DNA from: Trichoderma breve
Lineage: Eukaryota > Ascomycota > Sordariomycetes > Hypocreales > Hypocreaceae
NCBI RefSeq assembly: GCF_028502605.1
Contig: NC_079235.1
Span: 2,914,001 to 2,978,000, forward strand
Reading direction: 5' to 3'
Length of the DNA: 64,000 nucleotides
The stretch's first letter is position 1, and every line of letters starts with the position of its first letter. A program made the translations under genes and the position numbers. This document shows positions 10,087-22,816 of the stretch, one piece after another. The notes below the pieces were generated by a model. It was not told the origin of the DNA, did not search any database, and saw only the letters and a program-made list of their open reading frames with translations.

Positions 10087-10563
10087 TGCCGGTGTAGATG
10101 ATATGTTCCACTTCTCATGATGTCATTTTTGACACAGCTGTACAACTGCACCTTAAGAAAAATTCTTCTAGTTCATAGAGTCTGTATTAAAAGTATCGAG
10201 TAAAATTCTAGTTGGAAGAATCCTACTTCTGGGCATATTTTCATCTATCAAGCATGTAAGACGTTCATAGATGATTGCATACCAGGAATACATGTGTCAC
10301 TTTAACACCAGCGTAGTATTAAACATACACATAGGCCCCTGGGTTCAATTACAGATCTACGTGTACAAGCCTCTTATCCTTCATCAAGCAGCAAAATAGC
10401 ACCGTCTGTCTATAATAAAACTTCTGGATTTATGCTTGAATGATCGCTTCTATGGCAAGCAAGCTTTCAATAACTGTGAAAGCTATATAAAGAATAAAAA
10501 GCTTGACAAGTGCATGACCCACCTTCACTATCAGCCAGTAGTGACTGTTCAGTATAATTGTGG

Positions 10564-10637
10564 GCCCGGGTAGCTCAATTGGCTAGAGCGTGCGGCTTTT
10601 AACCGCAAGGTTGGGGGTTCGACCCCCCCCTCGGGCG
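10564..10637 (+). tRNA. tRNA-Lys (anticodon UUU)
   Basis: A full cloverleaf folds by eye. The acceptor stem GCCCGGG pairs with CTCGGGC (one G-T pair). The D arm is GCTC-loop-GAGC. The anticodon stem TGCGG/CCGCA encloses loop CTTTTAA, so the anticodon is TTT, which reads lysine AAA/AAG. The T arm is GGGGG-TTCGACC-CCCCC. There is no intron. The internal A box (TAGCTCAATTGG) and B box (GGTTCGACCCC) are present. The run of eight C at the T-arm/acceptor boundary is unusual but pairs properly. Confidence 0.95.
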
Positions 10638-10649
10638 CAATTACATGTA

Positions 10650-10654
10650 TTTTT
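10650..10654 (+). terminator. Pol III T-run terminator of tRNA-Lys
   Basis: Five consecutive T start 12 bases after the discriminator base of the tRNA, the usual position and form of an RNA polymerase III terminator. Confidence 0.75.
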
Positions 10655-13600
10655 GCACTTCATAGGTGTAATATTACCTTTTTGCCAGCATCAAGATCTC
10701 GATATAAATCAACACTGTAGAGAATTCCGACAGGGGAGATGCCTCTTGAGGGGGCTTTGCTACGATTAGCTTTTTAGCTTCCGTTTTTAATATCATTTGA
10801 TTGCCATGACAAATGCCCATCGGGCTAACGAACCATCCGTGTCACTGCTTGGTTTTGTGAGGTGGTATTCAACAAGGATCCCAACTTCATATCGGGCAGC
10901 TGTGCTTCATTGAACTAACTAACAACATGCGATGTTGTTAGCCCAGCACATGTGAACGTGGTAGCTAGAAGGTGAGTACACTGTAATGAGCGACAATAAT
11001 ATATAGAATGCAGAGTATGAATCACACTTATAATGTGCCTCGTAATATGCGCAAATTGCAAGCTTACACAAGGATCTAGTCTCTTTCGTATCAGTCGTGC
11101 AGCAGCCAGCACCGAAAGACTCACATGCAGCATTGGGTATCCTCTTGCATGCGTAATTGTACACGAACCGCAAAGATACGAGTACAGGAGCTCTGGGAGA
11201 GTAACCTCAAACCGAGAATACGGGCAGAGTGGTGATACAAGGCCGAAGGGATCGAGACGGTCAGAGATTCAGAGGGAGCAAAAAAATCAACCCCCACCGA
11301 AATTACATCACATGCCATATACCTACCTGTCTGTGGACGCTGGGGTTGGAGGATCCCTGGCCACAGTCAATCAACTCGCAGCGGTGGCCACTCGGGGAAA
11401 CTGGGGGGACGTTACCATCACAAGCAATTTCGTGTAACGCCGGTGAAGACTTGATTGGGTTGTCGGCATTTCTTGGAGAGGGCCTAGTGATACATCAGGC
11501 CGTGCACGGATTCGCAACAGGAACAGGGTCTGTCTCTCATGGTGAAGCAGAGCCCTCTCCGCCGAGTTTGCAAAATTTTTCTCTACTTTCCTTTTCCCTC
11601 TGGGCCAAGCACACAATGAAACAAAAGGGAAAAAGAGGCAATAGACCGTTGCCTCTTTCGAGCTTCGAAAAGGTCCGGGCCGCCCAATCGTTCTCTTGGT
11701 CGCAGCATTGGGTTGAAACGGAGCTAATAGTCGAGCAAGCTAAGCGCGATGTCCAACGAATGATTGACAAGGGGACGGAGCCAAACCCCTGCAGCCTTGC
11801 CAAAGGCGTCCCACCCGACCTGAGACGTCGTCGTCTCAGGTGAAGCAGCGATTAGTTCCCAGCGGAGACGGGCGTCTTCTTTTTTCTCTCTCTCCAAGTC
11901 TCGTCACGAGGCTCCATTCACGGTGGTGGCAAACCCGTAAGAACAACATCCGGCCAATACCGCCAGGAGCTATACTCGTACGTCAGTTACAAGTAGAGCG
12001 ATCTACCGGCGATGAAACTGTTTTGCCAGTCCAGGGGAGCAGCCGTACTTTATTTGAACGGGCTACCTGTGCAAAGAGAGGCGCGGTCGTCTGATGTGAG
12101 CGGTGGCTGACATGGATGCCGTTGGGGTCCGCGAATAGGGCTGCGACAAGTTTTGGTGCCATGTATGTTTACCTAGTTGCAGTTGTTAGAGGATGAAATC
12201 TCTTGCCATCTCTGCACAACGCACAGATAGTAGTAATAGTAGCCCAGTATGTACAAGCATGTTGGCAGCATCCGTTGATTGTTGAGGCAGAGCATCCAGA
12301 GAAGAAGTGCAGTAAGTCCAACAAGTTGAGCATCGCCATTCCAAGTACACAAGTACTCGATCCTTTAGTCCAGTACCTGTATAACTATCCAGTACCTACA
12401 GAGCTCAATTTACCCAAGATCCATTGACCCTCATGAGCCCCCGGCGCGGGTACCCTGAGGTGGACGTAACGTACCTGTCACAGCGTGCGCAGGAGCCACG
12501 ATGAGGCACGAGCTTGTTCGAGTATCGAAAATCAGTGGGCAGGCGAAGCGGGATAGCGCTGGGTGCGGTGGGGCAGGACCCTGACGACGAAAGAAAAAAG
12601 CCGTGGAAGAGAGAGAAAAATCTAACGAGTCACAAAGAATGAGCAGGAGCAGGAGCCCTACCGGTTTTAACATTTGGAGCAGAGTGGGCGCCTGGGCACA
12701 GCGGTGAGAAGGCTGGTGATGGGGATTTCAGGGTCCTGGGCAGTCCTGATGCGATTGACAGGAAAAGGCGTGGCGAAATGCTCAAACGCTGCGAGTTTCG
12801 GCGCAGGGGGTTGACTGTTTTGTTCTGTTCTCAGTTCAGTTTTGTTTTACTCAAGTCTGTGCAGTCAACTGGCATTTGGATCGTACAAAGGGCTCAAGCT
12901 TTGTTTCTGATTTAGCTACAGTCAGTACAGTATTGATCTGGCCTCGAAAGCCTCTGATGAAATGCATGAAATCAGGGTTGCATTTTCCATCTGCTTTCCG
13001 AAGCCCTTGTCGCATCCTGATCTCCAAAAGTCGGCTACTACTTCCCAATACCACCAGCACAAATGGGAAGCATCAATCAATATTTGCGACTTCGTATATT
13101 ACAGTCGCATAGAGCACTTCGTACGATATCGAGGGAAAAAACAGTACAAACAGGAACAAGACCTTCTACAAAGTGGACAGGGGTAAAGGGGGTGTCTGTA
13201 GGAAAGACGACCACCTGTACCCGGTCTAATGAGGGGTCATGCAGCCAGTACGAAGTATCGTGCTACGGATTTGCAACGCCCACCAAGATAGGAACTGCTC
13301 TACGAACTTTTTCATCTTCCAACCTTTAGCCAAAAAGAACATGTACATGTTATTGATGTGTAATGTATGTGTAATGCACACATACAGTAGCGTTTTCATA
13401 TGCATCCCTTAGCAGAGAAGAGAAGAGAAGAGCATTCTGTCTGCAAGCGAGAAGCTGATGCGGGAGAGAATTGCTGACATTGAAGGATTTGAAGCTACAT
13501 GAATCATATGCGGCTGAGCAATGTTTGCAAAAAAAAAAAAAAAAAAAAATCATCCATGGATACGAGAAACCCAAGCAACGGCGATCATGACCCCGCCGGC

Positions 13601-16600
13601 AAAAGTTTGTTTCCCATTATCGAATTTCACAACTACCAGCTAGGGATGCAGTCGCCGATAGCCATGCGGAGCAAATCCAACGGGACTTCGTATTGAAAGA
13701 ATGAAGAGAAAGGCAAAAAAATTCGTGATACAGCTTCGAGAGAATATCAATGGCCGAGTAATGTGGAACTTGACGAGATCGACAGGGCCAAAGAGCTAGT
13801 CTAAATTTTCCAGCTAAGTACTAATTTGACCCAGGGTCTTAGCATGTAGTGCAATGCCCAATGGCGAATGGCTGCAATGAACGAAGTGGCAGTTGGATCT
13901 TGTTTCTGGAGTATTACGGTCAGCTAGCAATGTGGGGAGGCTTCATTCTTCATTACGGGTTTCAATTCAGCGCTTGGCTTACACCTCTATCTGGGGCCGC
14001 GGGAAATGAAGGCAGTTATCTGGCATGAGGGAATCGTGATCATCGAAAAAAGAAGATGAGGAACAACGAAAGGCTCCATTGATCCGGTGACTGCTGCCGC
14101 GCACAGCACAGCATTGCGCGAGGACAAATTGATGCAACTCTAACCCCTGTCGTTGACAAAGATTCAGCTGCCGAGGCATGATAGATTGCTGCGCCAATAA
14201 TCTCTCGGCGCTGCCCAATCCGAGCATGTCGAAGCACTTGTGCTCTAGCATACGAAGTATTACGAAGTAGCACGCACGCATCGTATTTGCATCGTACTTG
14301 CACCAGTTACAGGACACGGCTGGCCGGGATTTACGAGCAAGGCTTCAAAAATTCTTGCGCTCTACCTACTGCTGCACTCGTACTTGTCCTGAAGCGCATC
14401 GGTATCGGTAGGCGTCTCACCATTGAAACGCTACAACCTCACCACACAAATATCGAACGCACGCGCTCCGCACCAGGGGCCCCGGCTCCAGTATTAGCTC
14501 GGCGAGTGGCAACACAGCCTGAATTGCTTCTTTCTCTTTTGTCGACCGTTTCTCTGTCGAAACAGCCATTGTCTGCGCGGGCAATGACATCGGCGAGCTA
14601 CCGCGAAATGTAACGAGCCGGTGCGACGGCTGGTATGGTCTGGTGCTAAAACAAGCAGCTGGTTCAATGGATGATTCATTGACTTCGGGGTCCATCTACA
14701 TGAATGTTCCATGTTGTCAATAATTCACGATGCGGAGCCGGATAAGCACCAGCACTCAATAGTACCAGCATTCCTTGTGCCAATATTGGGTCAATATTCA
14801 AGCATTTGCCTTCATTGCTGTTCTTTGTCATCGATGGAATGACGCTATTGTTTGAGCCGCCATTTAATTGAAGTAAATCCAGGCACACCCAAAAATACAT
14901 CATCAAATTGTATGGAAATTAGCCCCCAAAATGAATGTCAATGCTCGGGCTGGGGGAGAGCTGATCACTGCCAGGGACTGCCGGTACCTGTGGCGACCAG
15001 ACAGCCAAGCGTGAACAGGGAGGCACTTGCTGGCGGGCTGAAGTCGCCGGGGGTCACGTCACAAGAGAGAAACAAAGAGCACAGCACTTGGGGCAACCGA
15101 AAGAAGACAACATTGAGGAACCTGATTCTTGCAAAAGTCAATGGATCCATCATTCACACAAACGGGCAGCTAAAGCATCCGTTGATCAAGGTAAAACACT
15201 CTACCAGCCTTGGCCGCGGTGGTGGGTGGACAGGCCTGATGAGCCTGACGGGCTTTTGCTCGCACAGCGCAGGTGAGGCGGAGGGGCGGTGGATCAGCAG
15301 CAATCCAGTGAGAGGTCGCTGAGGGCCAGGGAGCCTCCCAGCTTGCCAGCCCCTGGTTCCGATGCACCGCAGGCGGCTCCTACAGTGGGCTTTGTTTTGG
15401 GTTTGGCGGCCATGGACACACGCCCCTCGAATCGGACAGGTACGGGAGGGTACAAGGATTTGGCACGCGGCACACGTGCGCTACCGGGAGCAAGTAGGGC
15501 GCTAGCAGGTGTCTTGCGAGCCGTTGCGGTACCTGCTTGTACCTCTCTCCGTCGCTGTCAAGCGCTGTGCCTGATGCTTGCAGCGGCCTGTAGCAGCCTC
15601 AGCGCTCGATTTCAGGCACTGACACCTGCTAACTCGTGCTGCCTCTAAACTGGCAGCTACCGCCCAACATGACTGGCATCCGCTGAGACGTCTCGTGAAG
15701 TCTTCCTCAGACACGCCCCCCCCATGCTGTTTTCGATCCATCATCTCCCATCCATCGCTTCACAAGCTGCTGAGAAGCTGTCCGGCATCCGTGTCACTTC
15801 CCCTCCCTCTGTGACGAACCTGGGGGCCCCTTTCATTCAGGCCTGCGGGAGGCTATTCAGACCAGGCGTAGGTATTACCGACCGATTCATGCGTTTGCGC
15901 GGGCCAAATAAAACAAACGGCGCCTGCCCCTCCCGCCGTCCGACTCTTGTCTTGTTCTTTTTTCCCTGCTGCTGTCCGTTTGCTTGCAACTTCATATTCC
16001 GCCTTTCATATTCCTCCTCAGTCCTTTGAGACAGCAGAAACACATCAGGCTGCTCACAACCTGAACCTGAACCTTCTTCTCGCAGACCCGCCCCAATTCG
16101 CCGACGCCCGTCTGCTCTCCTCATCCCATCGCAAAGTGTGCCTGTAAAAGCACTGGAACGCCTCCGTCCCATTCGCCAATAAAGCCCCGGAACCGCCCTC
16201 GGCAACCCCTGGTGTGCGCGCGTGGTGCGTGGGTGTATGCATCTGCATTAACGTTCTGGACCTACGGGCGCTTGTGCGTGTACACAATACCAGCGTCACA
16301 AAAATTCCTCCAGCTCCAATCGCCCGTGCTTGGCTTACCGGGTCCCAAATACGAAGTACTCCGTACTTGCTCCCCGATCGCATTATATTCGGCCAAACCA
16401 CATCTCGAATCGCCAGTCTCCTGAAACGCATTCGCCTTTCCCCCCAACTTGGCCTTTTTCTCCCTCTCTCGCCAGCCTTTTTTCAAGGTCCTCGTTGCTG
16501 CGCATACAAGGCAGGGCGAGCATCCAGCGTTCTTTTTTTTTCTTCTTACAAGCCAACCATCGACTTTGAGAAACATACGATCGAGTCGCTTTCTTTTTAT

Positions 16601-16884
16601 TTTCTCTCTCTGAGCGCTAGCGACCAACAAAAGAATCACGAAATATAACCTTTCGGTGGAGGGGAAGTTCAGATTGGGCTCTGTTGGTTTTCGGGGTAGT
16701 TCAGGCTCCCGTTTTGAATCTTTCGCCCGGTTTCTTCAGTCGCGCCGTGAACTGGACGATAATTGCCTCGAGCGACATTCGCACTCTGCGCCCGCGCCGT
16801 TGGCTGATCCAGCTCGGCTTCCTTTGTCCATATCATACAGCATAATTTCTTCGCATAATTGCATCTCTCAAAAATATCGCCGTT
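10655..16884. other. 6.2-kb gene-free interval and long leader of the next gene
   Basis: No frame here shows a recognisable protein, although several open frames of 60-200 codons occur. The last 900 bases (about 15950-16880) are pyrimidine-rich on the plus strand and probably form the promoter and long 5' leader of the gene at 16885. TACGAAGTA-type motifs occur at 14251, 14261 and 16350. The frame 11229-11843 (204 codons) has no motif and uneven composition, so it is not called. No RNA gene was recognised. Confidence 0.5.
13529..13549 (+). repeat. Homopolymer tract, 21 A
   Basis: An uninterrupted run of 21 A in gene-free sequence. It could be a slippage tract or the relic of a retroposed tail; no matching retroelement sequence was seen next to it. 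Confidence 0.8.
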
Positions 16885-18292
16885 ATGAGCACAGCAATTG
16901 CCATGGCCCCTTCGCCGGCCCCTCATGAAAGGAGTGCTTTCGCTACCGAACGCTCTGCTCCTTCAACTTCTACATCGCCACCTGCGCGAAACGCGGTGCC
17001 TTCACAGCCAAGGAGTCAACTCCCAGGCGCATCAACTGCGGCCCAGCCGTCCAGCAGCGGCAGCCCGAAGTCTGATAATGCTACCACAAGCAAATCTTCT
17101 CCCAACGCGTAAGTTCCTGTCGTCCTACGCAGTGACGCTTGATCTTTTTCACTACAGCGCGACCAAAGTCCATCTTGCTGACAAATTTGGTTGTCACTAC
17201 AGATCTCGAAAAGATGCCAGCCACCCTAAGATCATTGTTAAGAAAGAGCCAGTCTCGCCTGGTCTGCCCGCAACAGCATCAGCATCAAGGCCCCGACCCA
17301 GACGGTTGGATTTGTCCAAGAACACTCTAGCTGGATCTAATCCCTCCTCAGCCCATCCAATGACGGCGCGCGACGGACTAGGAATCCAAGAAGTCGGCAT
17401 CGCCTGTCTTTCCCCGGGCTTTATGACACAGGATCCTGTGATGAAAGAACAACTTCAGCGAAGCATGACGGTTCGGGAGCAGCAACGAAGCCTCATCGAA
17501 GCAAGACTGCAGCTGCAGCAATCTGCCAAGGGAGATGGCCCATCTGAAAAGGAAAAGGAATCGCCCTTCGCCGCCAAGACACCAGGCATGTCTCGTAGAA
17601 ACAAGGCGCCCCCCGGGCTCTCAATTGTTGCGCCCTCACATCAGCAGTTTGCAAACGAAAGAGTGATTCAATCCGCACCCCTTGGCCGCAGCTTCACCGG
17701 ACAACATATGCCACCTTCAAGACAAGTACATAACCAAGCTTCTAACCTTTCAAGCACTTCCCACATCCACCATGTTCATGCCCACCAGACCACAAATCGG
17801 CTGCCTCCCATTAGCGATGTCTTTGGCCAGAACCTCTCAGCTCATCCGGACAATGGACCACACACCTCCGCCCTTTACCCTAGCCACGCAGCCTCACGCC
17901 CTCAGCTGTCCCCTGGTCTCCCTCCGGCTCACCAACCGCCAACGTCTGGTCGCTTGAGAGAGTACAAGTCCGCAGAAGAGGCTCAGCATGAATTGGCCGG
18001 TGGACGACCAGAATTACTACCTAGACTCGTCCACTACGGCGGTCATCAACCTCCGACGCCGCCGTCTCCTGTTGCTGGCGGAAACCGTAATCCCGAGGCC
18101 CATCGAAGCACCAGCCGAAGGCGAACACGCGCCGAATATGAGGAAGGCAGCAGCCCTCCATTGGGCTATGGCCCTGCCCCAACCCGACGTGGTCCCTTTG
18201 GTGCCGGCCGTGACAGCCCCGAAACGCAGCGGGCCAAGAAGGAAGAATTCCTACAGCTGTGTGCCAGAGCCTGGGATCTGTTCCATTCATAA
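16885..18292 (+). CDS. Conserved disordered Ser/Pro-rich protein, function unknown
   Basis: Exon 1 is 16885-17108 (donor GTAAGT). Exon 2 begins at 17158 or at 17203, after two copies of TCACTACAG, and ends at 18292. Both acceptors keep frame, giving 452 or 437 residues. The distal acceptor has a perfect CTGAC branch site just upstream and yields NASRKDASHPKIIVKKEP, so I prefer it. The protein is rich in Ser, Pro, Gln and Arg. Its more ordered blocks are RPRRLDLSKNTL, LGIQEVGIACLSPGF, QDPVMKEQLQRSMTVREQQR and QFANERVIQSAPL. The C-terminus is TQRAKKEEFLQLCARAWDLF. The blocks look conserved, but I do not recognise a named family; a nuclear regulatory role is only a guess from composition. Met at 16903 is an alternative start. 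Confidence 0.8.
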
Positions 18293-21277
18293 AGGATCGA
18301 GCCAATGCTCTTCAAACCGGGCGGATGTGCAACTCACCCATCAAAAGGCTCTGGCTGGTCACGTATTTAGCCGTTTAATGCTGGTGTTGTTTAAAGCCTT
18401 CCGCCCTGAAATGTGTACATGACAGGGCGAAGTGGGACAGGGCTTGGGTTTATGTCACGGTGAAACGATATCATTTCTCTCGGAGAAGCTCGTGAAGGAT
18501 TTCCTTTGTGCCTTCTTTCTCGTCCTCTGGATGACTTTTATTTCCTTGCACGTTTTCATCTGTCTATCGGTGCTTCTTGTTGGGAGGGCCAAATCCTCTC
18601 CCTGGCCTTCATTTTCGAGGAGGGCCGGGGCTGGCAATATTGAAGCTCAAACATTACGATGTCTCTTCACTTCATCCTTGATCTAGCGGGGCGAGCTGCA
18701 ATGAAAGCTACGCCACGCACAGAGAGGGAATTGGAAGGGTAGCCACTCCCGCTTTGTGTGTTATACTTATTTCTACGATACATATCTACTTTTTTTTTTG
18801 GCAACAGGAGGGGAGGGAAAACGAGGTGTCTAACTGCCCATACACACGCACACGCACACAAGTGGTGCGCGGCTCAGGGGCAATGAGGTATATGGGAAGG
18901 GGAAGGAGATGGATTAATTTTGAAAGGGAATTCATCTGGCGTTGGATGTGTTTATATTTTTGGGGGAAACCTTGTCGACTCTGCATTTGGGAGGAAGTGA
19001 TGAATCGATATACGAGACGCTTTGCAGTCTCTCTCCCTATTATCGTCTTTTTATTTTCCTCGATTCAATCGTCTTCGTTTTGATTCTTGCGGGCGTACCA
19101 TCTGTGCTGGTTTAATGGGCGTTTGAAGTAGCTAGTTTGCCAAAGAGCATAGCAAAAGAGCACTTGGATGCTTGTAATTCAAATTTGCGTCGAGAGACGC
19201 AAAGAGAGAGAGAAGGGGAAGAAATACAAAGCAGTTGTTTAAAGTACATACCTATGCGTTTTCCTTTTTTAATTCCGTATTCCGAATCATTCTCGTGACC
19301 AAGTGGCTTCATCATTCCATACCACCTGACTTGGGAATGAATTTAGCCCGCAAACTAATCATTTTCAGCTCGTTCGTTTCAACTTACCGCCCGGGGGATT
19401 AGTAATTGAGAATGCGGAGAAGCTTCTTCGAACTAACTGCCTAATTGGAGTTGTATCTGGGGGCCGTTTTTTGTCTAACGGTACGTCACCGGATCTTTGT
19501 TTAGTGTTGGGGGAAGAGGGCATCACGAGCAATCTTTTTGGTGCCCGAAGAAAACGAGCCTTTTGTTGCTGAAGCTTATGATATCATTTTCGGGTGTTTT
19601 CGGTTAGTCGGTATCTCCCTTTGGTGTTGTTTCTTTGAGAAGGGTTTGTTCATGCCTGATATTCAGTAGCCGTGATGTATGTACTTACTGCCTTACTCGC
19701 GCTACTTATACCGATGTTAGGTTTTCCCATATAAAAGATCAGCAGTTGGGTACTGTAACATAAGCCGCGATCGACCCCAAGAGCCTGATCGTCGTAAAAG
19801 AGGTGTAGGAATACTACCTTAGATGAGATGATCCTAATGAGATCCATATTAAAAAACACACATGACAGCAAAAAAAGAAAAAGAAAAACGAAGGAAGAAA
19901 CCCAAAACAGTCGGTGAAGAAATGGGGGCCGTTGAGATGAAGATATCAGGCAAAAAAGGGTCGGATGCTTGGGTAATGAGAATACAAACAGCTATCAGCC
20001 ACGCACGTCATCTCTATATATCTCTCACTCACACTCTTCCTAGTTCTTTTGTTGGAGATGAGTTTCAAGAACGGGGCTTGGCTGGCTGGCTGGCTGGCTG
20101 TTGATCATGAAACAATAACGCAAGGGGTTAGCAGGCAGAGGCCAAGAAACACAAGCTGAAAGCAACAAAGAGGCAACAAAGCAGGCAAAGCAGGAGGCAA
20201 AAGCAAAGAGGCCAAGCACAAGAGATTTGATTTGGCATTTCACCTAGCCGCACTACGCGACAAAATAGCAAGCCGACATCGCAGACAAAAAGTTCGCAGA
20301 GCAATTCCTGCCCAAAAAACACAGCTACTCGAAAAACTCCCGCTTTCCGTTTGTTTCTCTCCCTTTCTCTTGTTGTCCAAACAATTCAAAGAAGATGAAA
20401 AAATGTCCAAATGCAGGCGGCCCGTGATCCACCCAGCTAAAGTACGAGAGAGCCTCTCCCGTTCCCAAAATGCCCGACGCCAATCCAATCCAGCCCAACC
20501 CAGCCCGTTTCCTTGTTCGCCTCCTCCCTCTTGCTCCAGTATATTGTAGCTCGTACGCCGATGCCGCCACCCCTCTTTGTTGCTGTAAAAAAGTTGTATC
20601 AGGGCGTAACAAAGCCCGCGTGCGCCAGACAAGATATAAGAAAAGGGGGGGTCCGGGGGCCTTTTTCCGTTTGCCCATCGCTGACCCGTGGTCCAAACCA
20701 ACAACACATGATCCGCTATACGCGGGGAGTAAAGAGAATTTCTTTCTGGAATTTTTTTCTTCTTTTGCTGTACAGATTGCCTCTCGGCCAATTCGCCAAA
20801 CGCCAAAGCTTGGTTGTGTATACAGAATGAAAGCGGAATACAAGAAGATATGGGGTGAGCCTCGTAATCCAAAATCGCCAAATGATTATAAAAAAATGAA
20901 AAAGTAGAAGTGAAAAAAGGGGTAAAAGCGAGTGTGCCGTCTTCGCCCGCCATGTTACAAAACTATGACAGGCACACACAAATGCATTCGCCAGAGTTGA
21001 AGAGAAATGTAAAAATGAAGAGAACAAGTATTCAGTTGCCAATTCCGAGGGGTATTTTTACCTTCGCCACATGAAATCATTAAAAGTTTTTTTCTTTTCG
21101 TTGGGTCATGTTTCGTCATTCCATGCTGTTTAGCTCTGCCTGCTAAAGGGGAGGGAAAATTAAGCGATGGGGTGGCATCCAGGGGATGATGGAGAAAGGG
21201 AAATCCCGGAGCCATGAGGTGCCATCGCTGTCAGGCAGAGCGTTCTGTCGTGTATTGCACGAGTCGTGGTTCTTCTT
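18293..21277. other. 3-kb convergent intergenic interval
   Basis: It lies between two convergent genes, so it holds both 3' ends and terminators. It contains a (GGCT)5 repeat at 20080-20099 and several A- or T-rich strings. The minus-strand frame 20953-20240 (237 codons) is the longest but is low-complexity and motif-free, overlapping others of similar length in different frames. No gene is called. Confidence 0.5.
20080..20099 (+). repeat. (GGCT)5 microsatellite
   Basis: Five perfect GGCT units in gene-free sequence. Confidence 0.85.
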
Positions 21278-22816
21278 TCATAGGCCTTCTTCACCGGCCT
21301 TGCAAAGTTTGATCTCACGAACCCACTCAGATTTAAGGACCTGAGCCGCCGTGAGACGACGTGTCGGATGAGGATCCAACACGGAGTAAATGACGTTGCG
21401 ACAACGAGCCTGTAAATGTGTCAATGAAAATTCGGGTTAAAACATATATATATCAAGAGGCCGCCATACCCTATGTAATGACTCGATGGGGCCGTAGCCC
21501 TCTTCATCACGGCGACCCTCCAGGTAGCGAAAGTAAAACTCGTCGTCATCCTTCTTGGCGACGCGCCATAGGTGTCTACCAGTGCGCATGGCCATGTAGA
21601 TAACACCGCAGGCCCAAACATCGACAGCGCGGGCGTCAAATTCCTTGTCGGTGTACTCCTCGGGAGCGATGTAAGGGGCCGATCCGCAAAGGCCAGAGAC
21701 CATGTGGGCATCCGTCTCCCAGGCCATGCGGAAGCACTCGCCGTTGCCGAAATCGGTAATCTTCAGGGCGCCGCGCGTGGTGAGCAGCAGATTCTCGGGC
21801 TTGAGGTCGCGGTGGGCAACGCCCATCTCGTGGAGGTACTCGACACCCCTCATCATCTGCTTGAAGAAGCAGTCGGCCTCTTGGACCTCCAGCTTGCCGC
21901 TCGACAGGATGAGAGTGTACAAGTCGCCGCCAGCACAGAACTCCATGACCTCGCAGTAGTCGCCCTTGGCGTCTTTGAGCAAGTCGAGGGTGTGGATGAC
22001 GTTGGGGTGGCGCAGGGAAGACGAGATGCAGAACTCGGCCGTAAGGCGCTTGCTGTACTTCTTCTCCGACTCGTCAGGCCGTCGGCGGAACTCCTTGACT
22101 GCGAACAGCTTCTCGCCGCTGCTGCCAACCTTTTTGTGAGATATCCTGACGATGCCAAAGGCGCCTCGGCCGACGATTTCTTGGCACTTGCCGTACTTCT
22201 CCACCAGGGTCGATGTGGCGTGGGGCCCGCCCTTCTTGTCGACGGCCTCTTCCTTCTCTTGACGAAGCGAATCGACCCAGTTGGAGACGAGCGAAAGATC
22301 GTTCTCTGGCGGAGGTTCTTGTTTCTTTCCGATGATGCTCCGCCACATGTCGGACAGCTTCTCCTGTCTTCGGCTGGATCTTAGGAAGTGCTCGTGTCCG
22401 CCCTGGGCCTCGGCGATGGCGGTGAAGCGACCTGACGTTTCCTTGAGCTTAACGGGCTCTTTCGGTTTGGCGACCGGGGGCTTTTCGGCGGGCTTCTCTA
22501 TTGACTCTTTCCGCGGCACTGGAGTGGAAGCACCACTGACTGAGGGACCACGGGAACGGGAGCCCGACTCGCTGCCATTGGCGGCGACCTTTGTAACGTC
22601 CTTGGTAGAGAACATGCGAGAAAGACGATCCTTTACCGAGGCCTTCTCGGGGAGAGGCTTCAGCTGAGTCTCGCTGGGCGAGGGGGAGAGCCTCTCGGAC
22701 CCATTCTGCGAGGCCAGAGTAGGCGATCTCTTTCCTCCCTCATGCGACGACTTGATGGACGAAGGTTTTGAGCTTTGAGCGGAGCTCGGTTTTGACTCGT
22801 TTGGAGCGGACGGCAT
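21278..22816 (-). CDS. HAL4/HAL5 (NPR/HAL-family) serine/threonine kinase
   Basis: Two exons, 22816-21470 and 21409-21278, give 492 residues. Residues 1-200 are Ser/Pro/Lys-rich and disordered. The kinase domain starts at about 208: glycine loop GRGAFG at 216-221, the ATP lysine at K241 (FAVKEFRRR), catalytic HRD at 335-337, DFG at 355-357 and APEE in the activation segment. The insert RRRPDESEKKYSKRLTAEF and the end RNVIYSVLDPHPTRRLTAAQ, closing with LCKAGEEGL, are typical of the fungus-specific HAL4 (SAT4)/HAL5 group. In yeast these kinases stabilise the potassium transporters at the plasma membrane and other nutrient permeases; the same role here is inference. The intron is 60 nt with donor GTATGG. 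Antisense frames of up to 270 codons over this gene are shadows. Confidence 0.93.

Larger units (their letters stand above)
7713..10563. other. Gene-poor, AT-rich interval with decayed sequence
   Basis: This 2.85-kb interval lies between RPC19 and the tRNA. From about 8.7 kb it becomes visibly AT-rich, with TATATA-type strings. It holds a diverged pair of repeats (8230-8526), a 19-nt tandem repeat (8854-8903) and two weak coding remnants listed separately. The open frames at 7808-8167 (-) and 8327-8635 (+) carry no motif I recognise. It could be a degraded mobile element, but I see no terminal repeats or transposase residues. Confidence 0.5.

Noticed and set aside
11229..11843. 204-codon plus-strand open frame
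   Set aside because: No recognisable domain, overlapped by open frames of both strands, composition follows local base content.
20240..20953. 237-codon minus-strand open frame
   Set aside because: Low-complexity, no motif, overlaps other long frames on both strands in convergent intergenic DNA, and no splice-compatible extension.
21572..22384. 270-codon plus-strand open frame
   Set aside because: Antisense shadow of the HAL-type kinase gene, explained by its strong third-position G/C bias.
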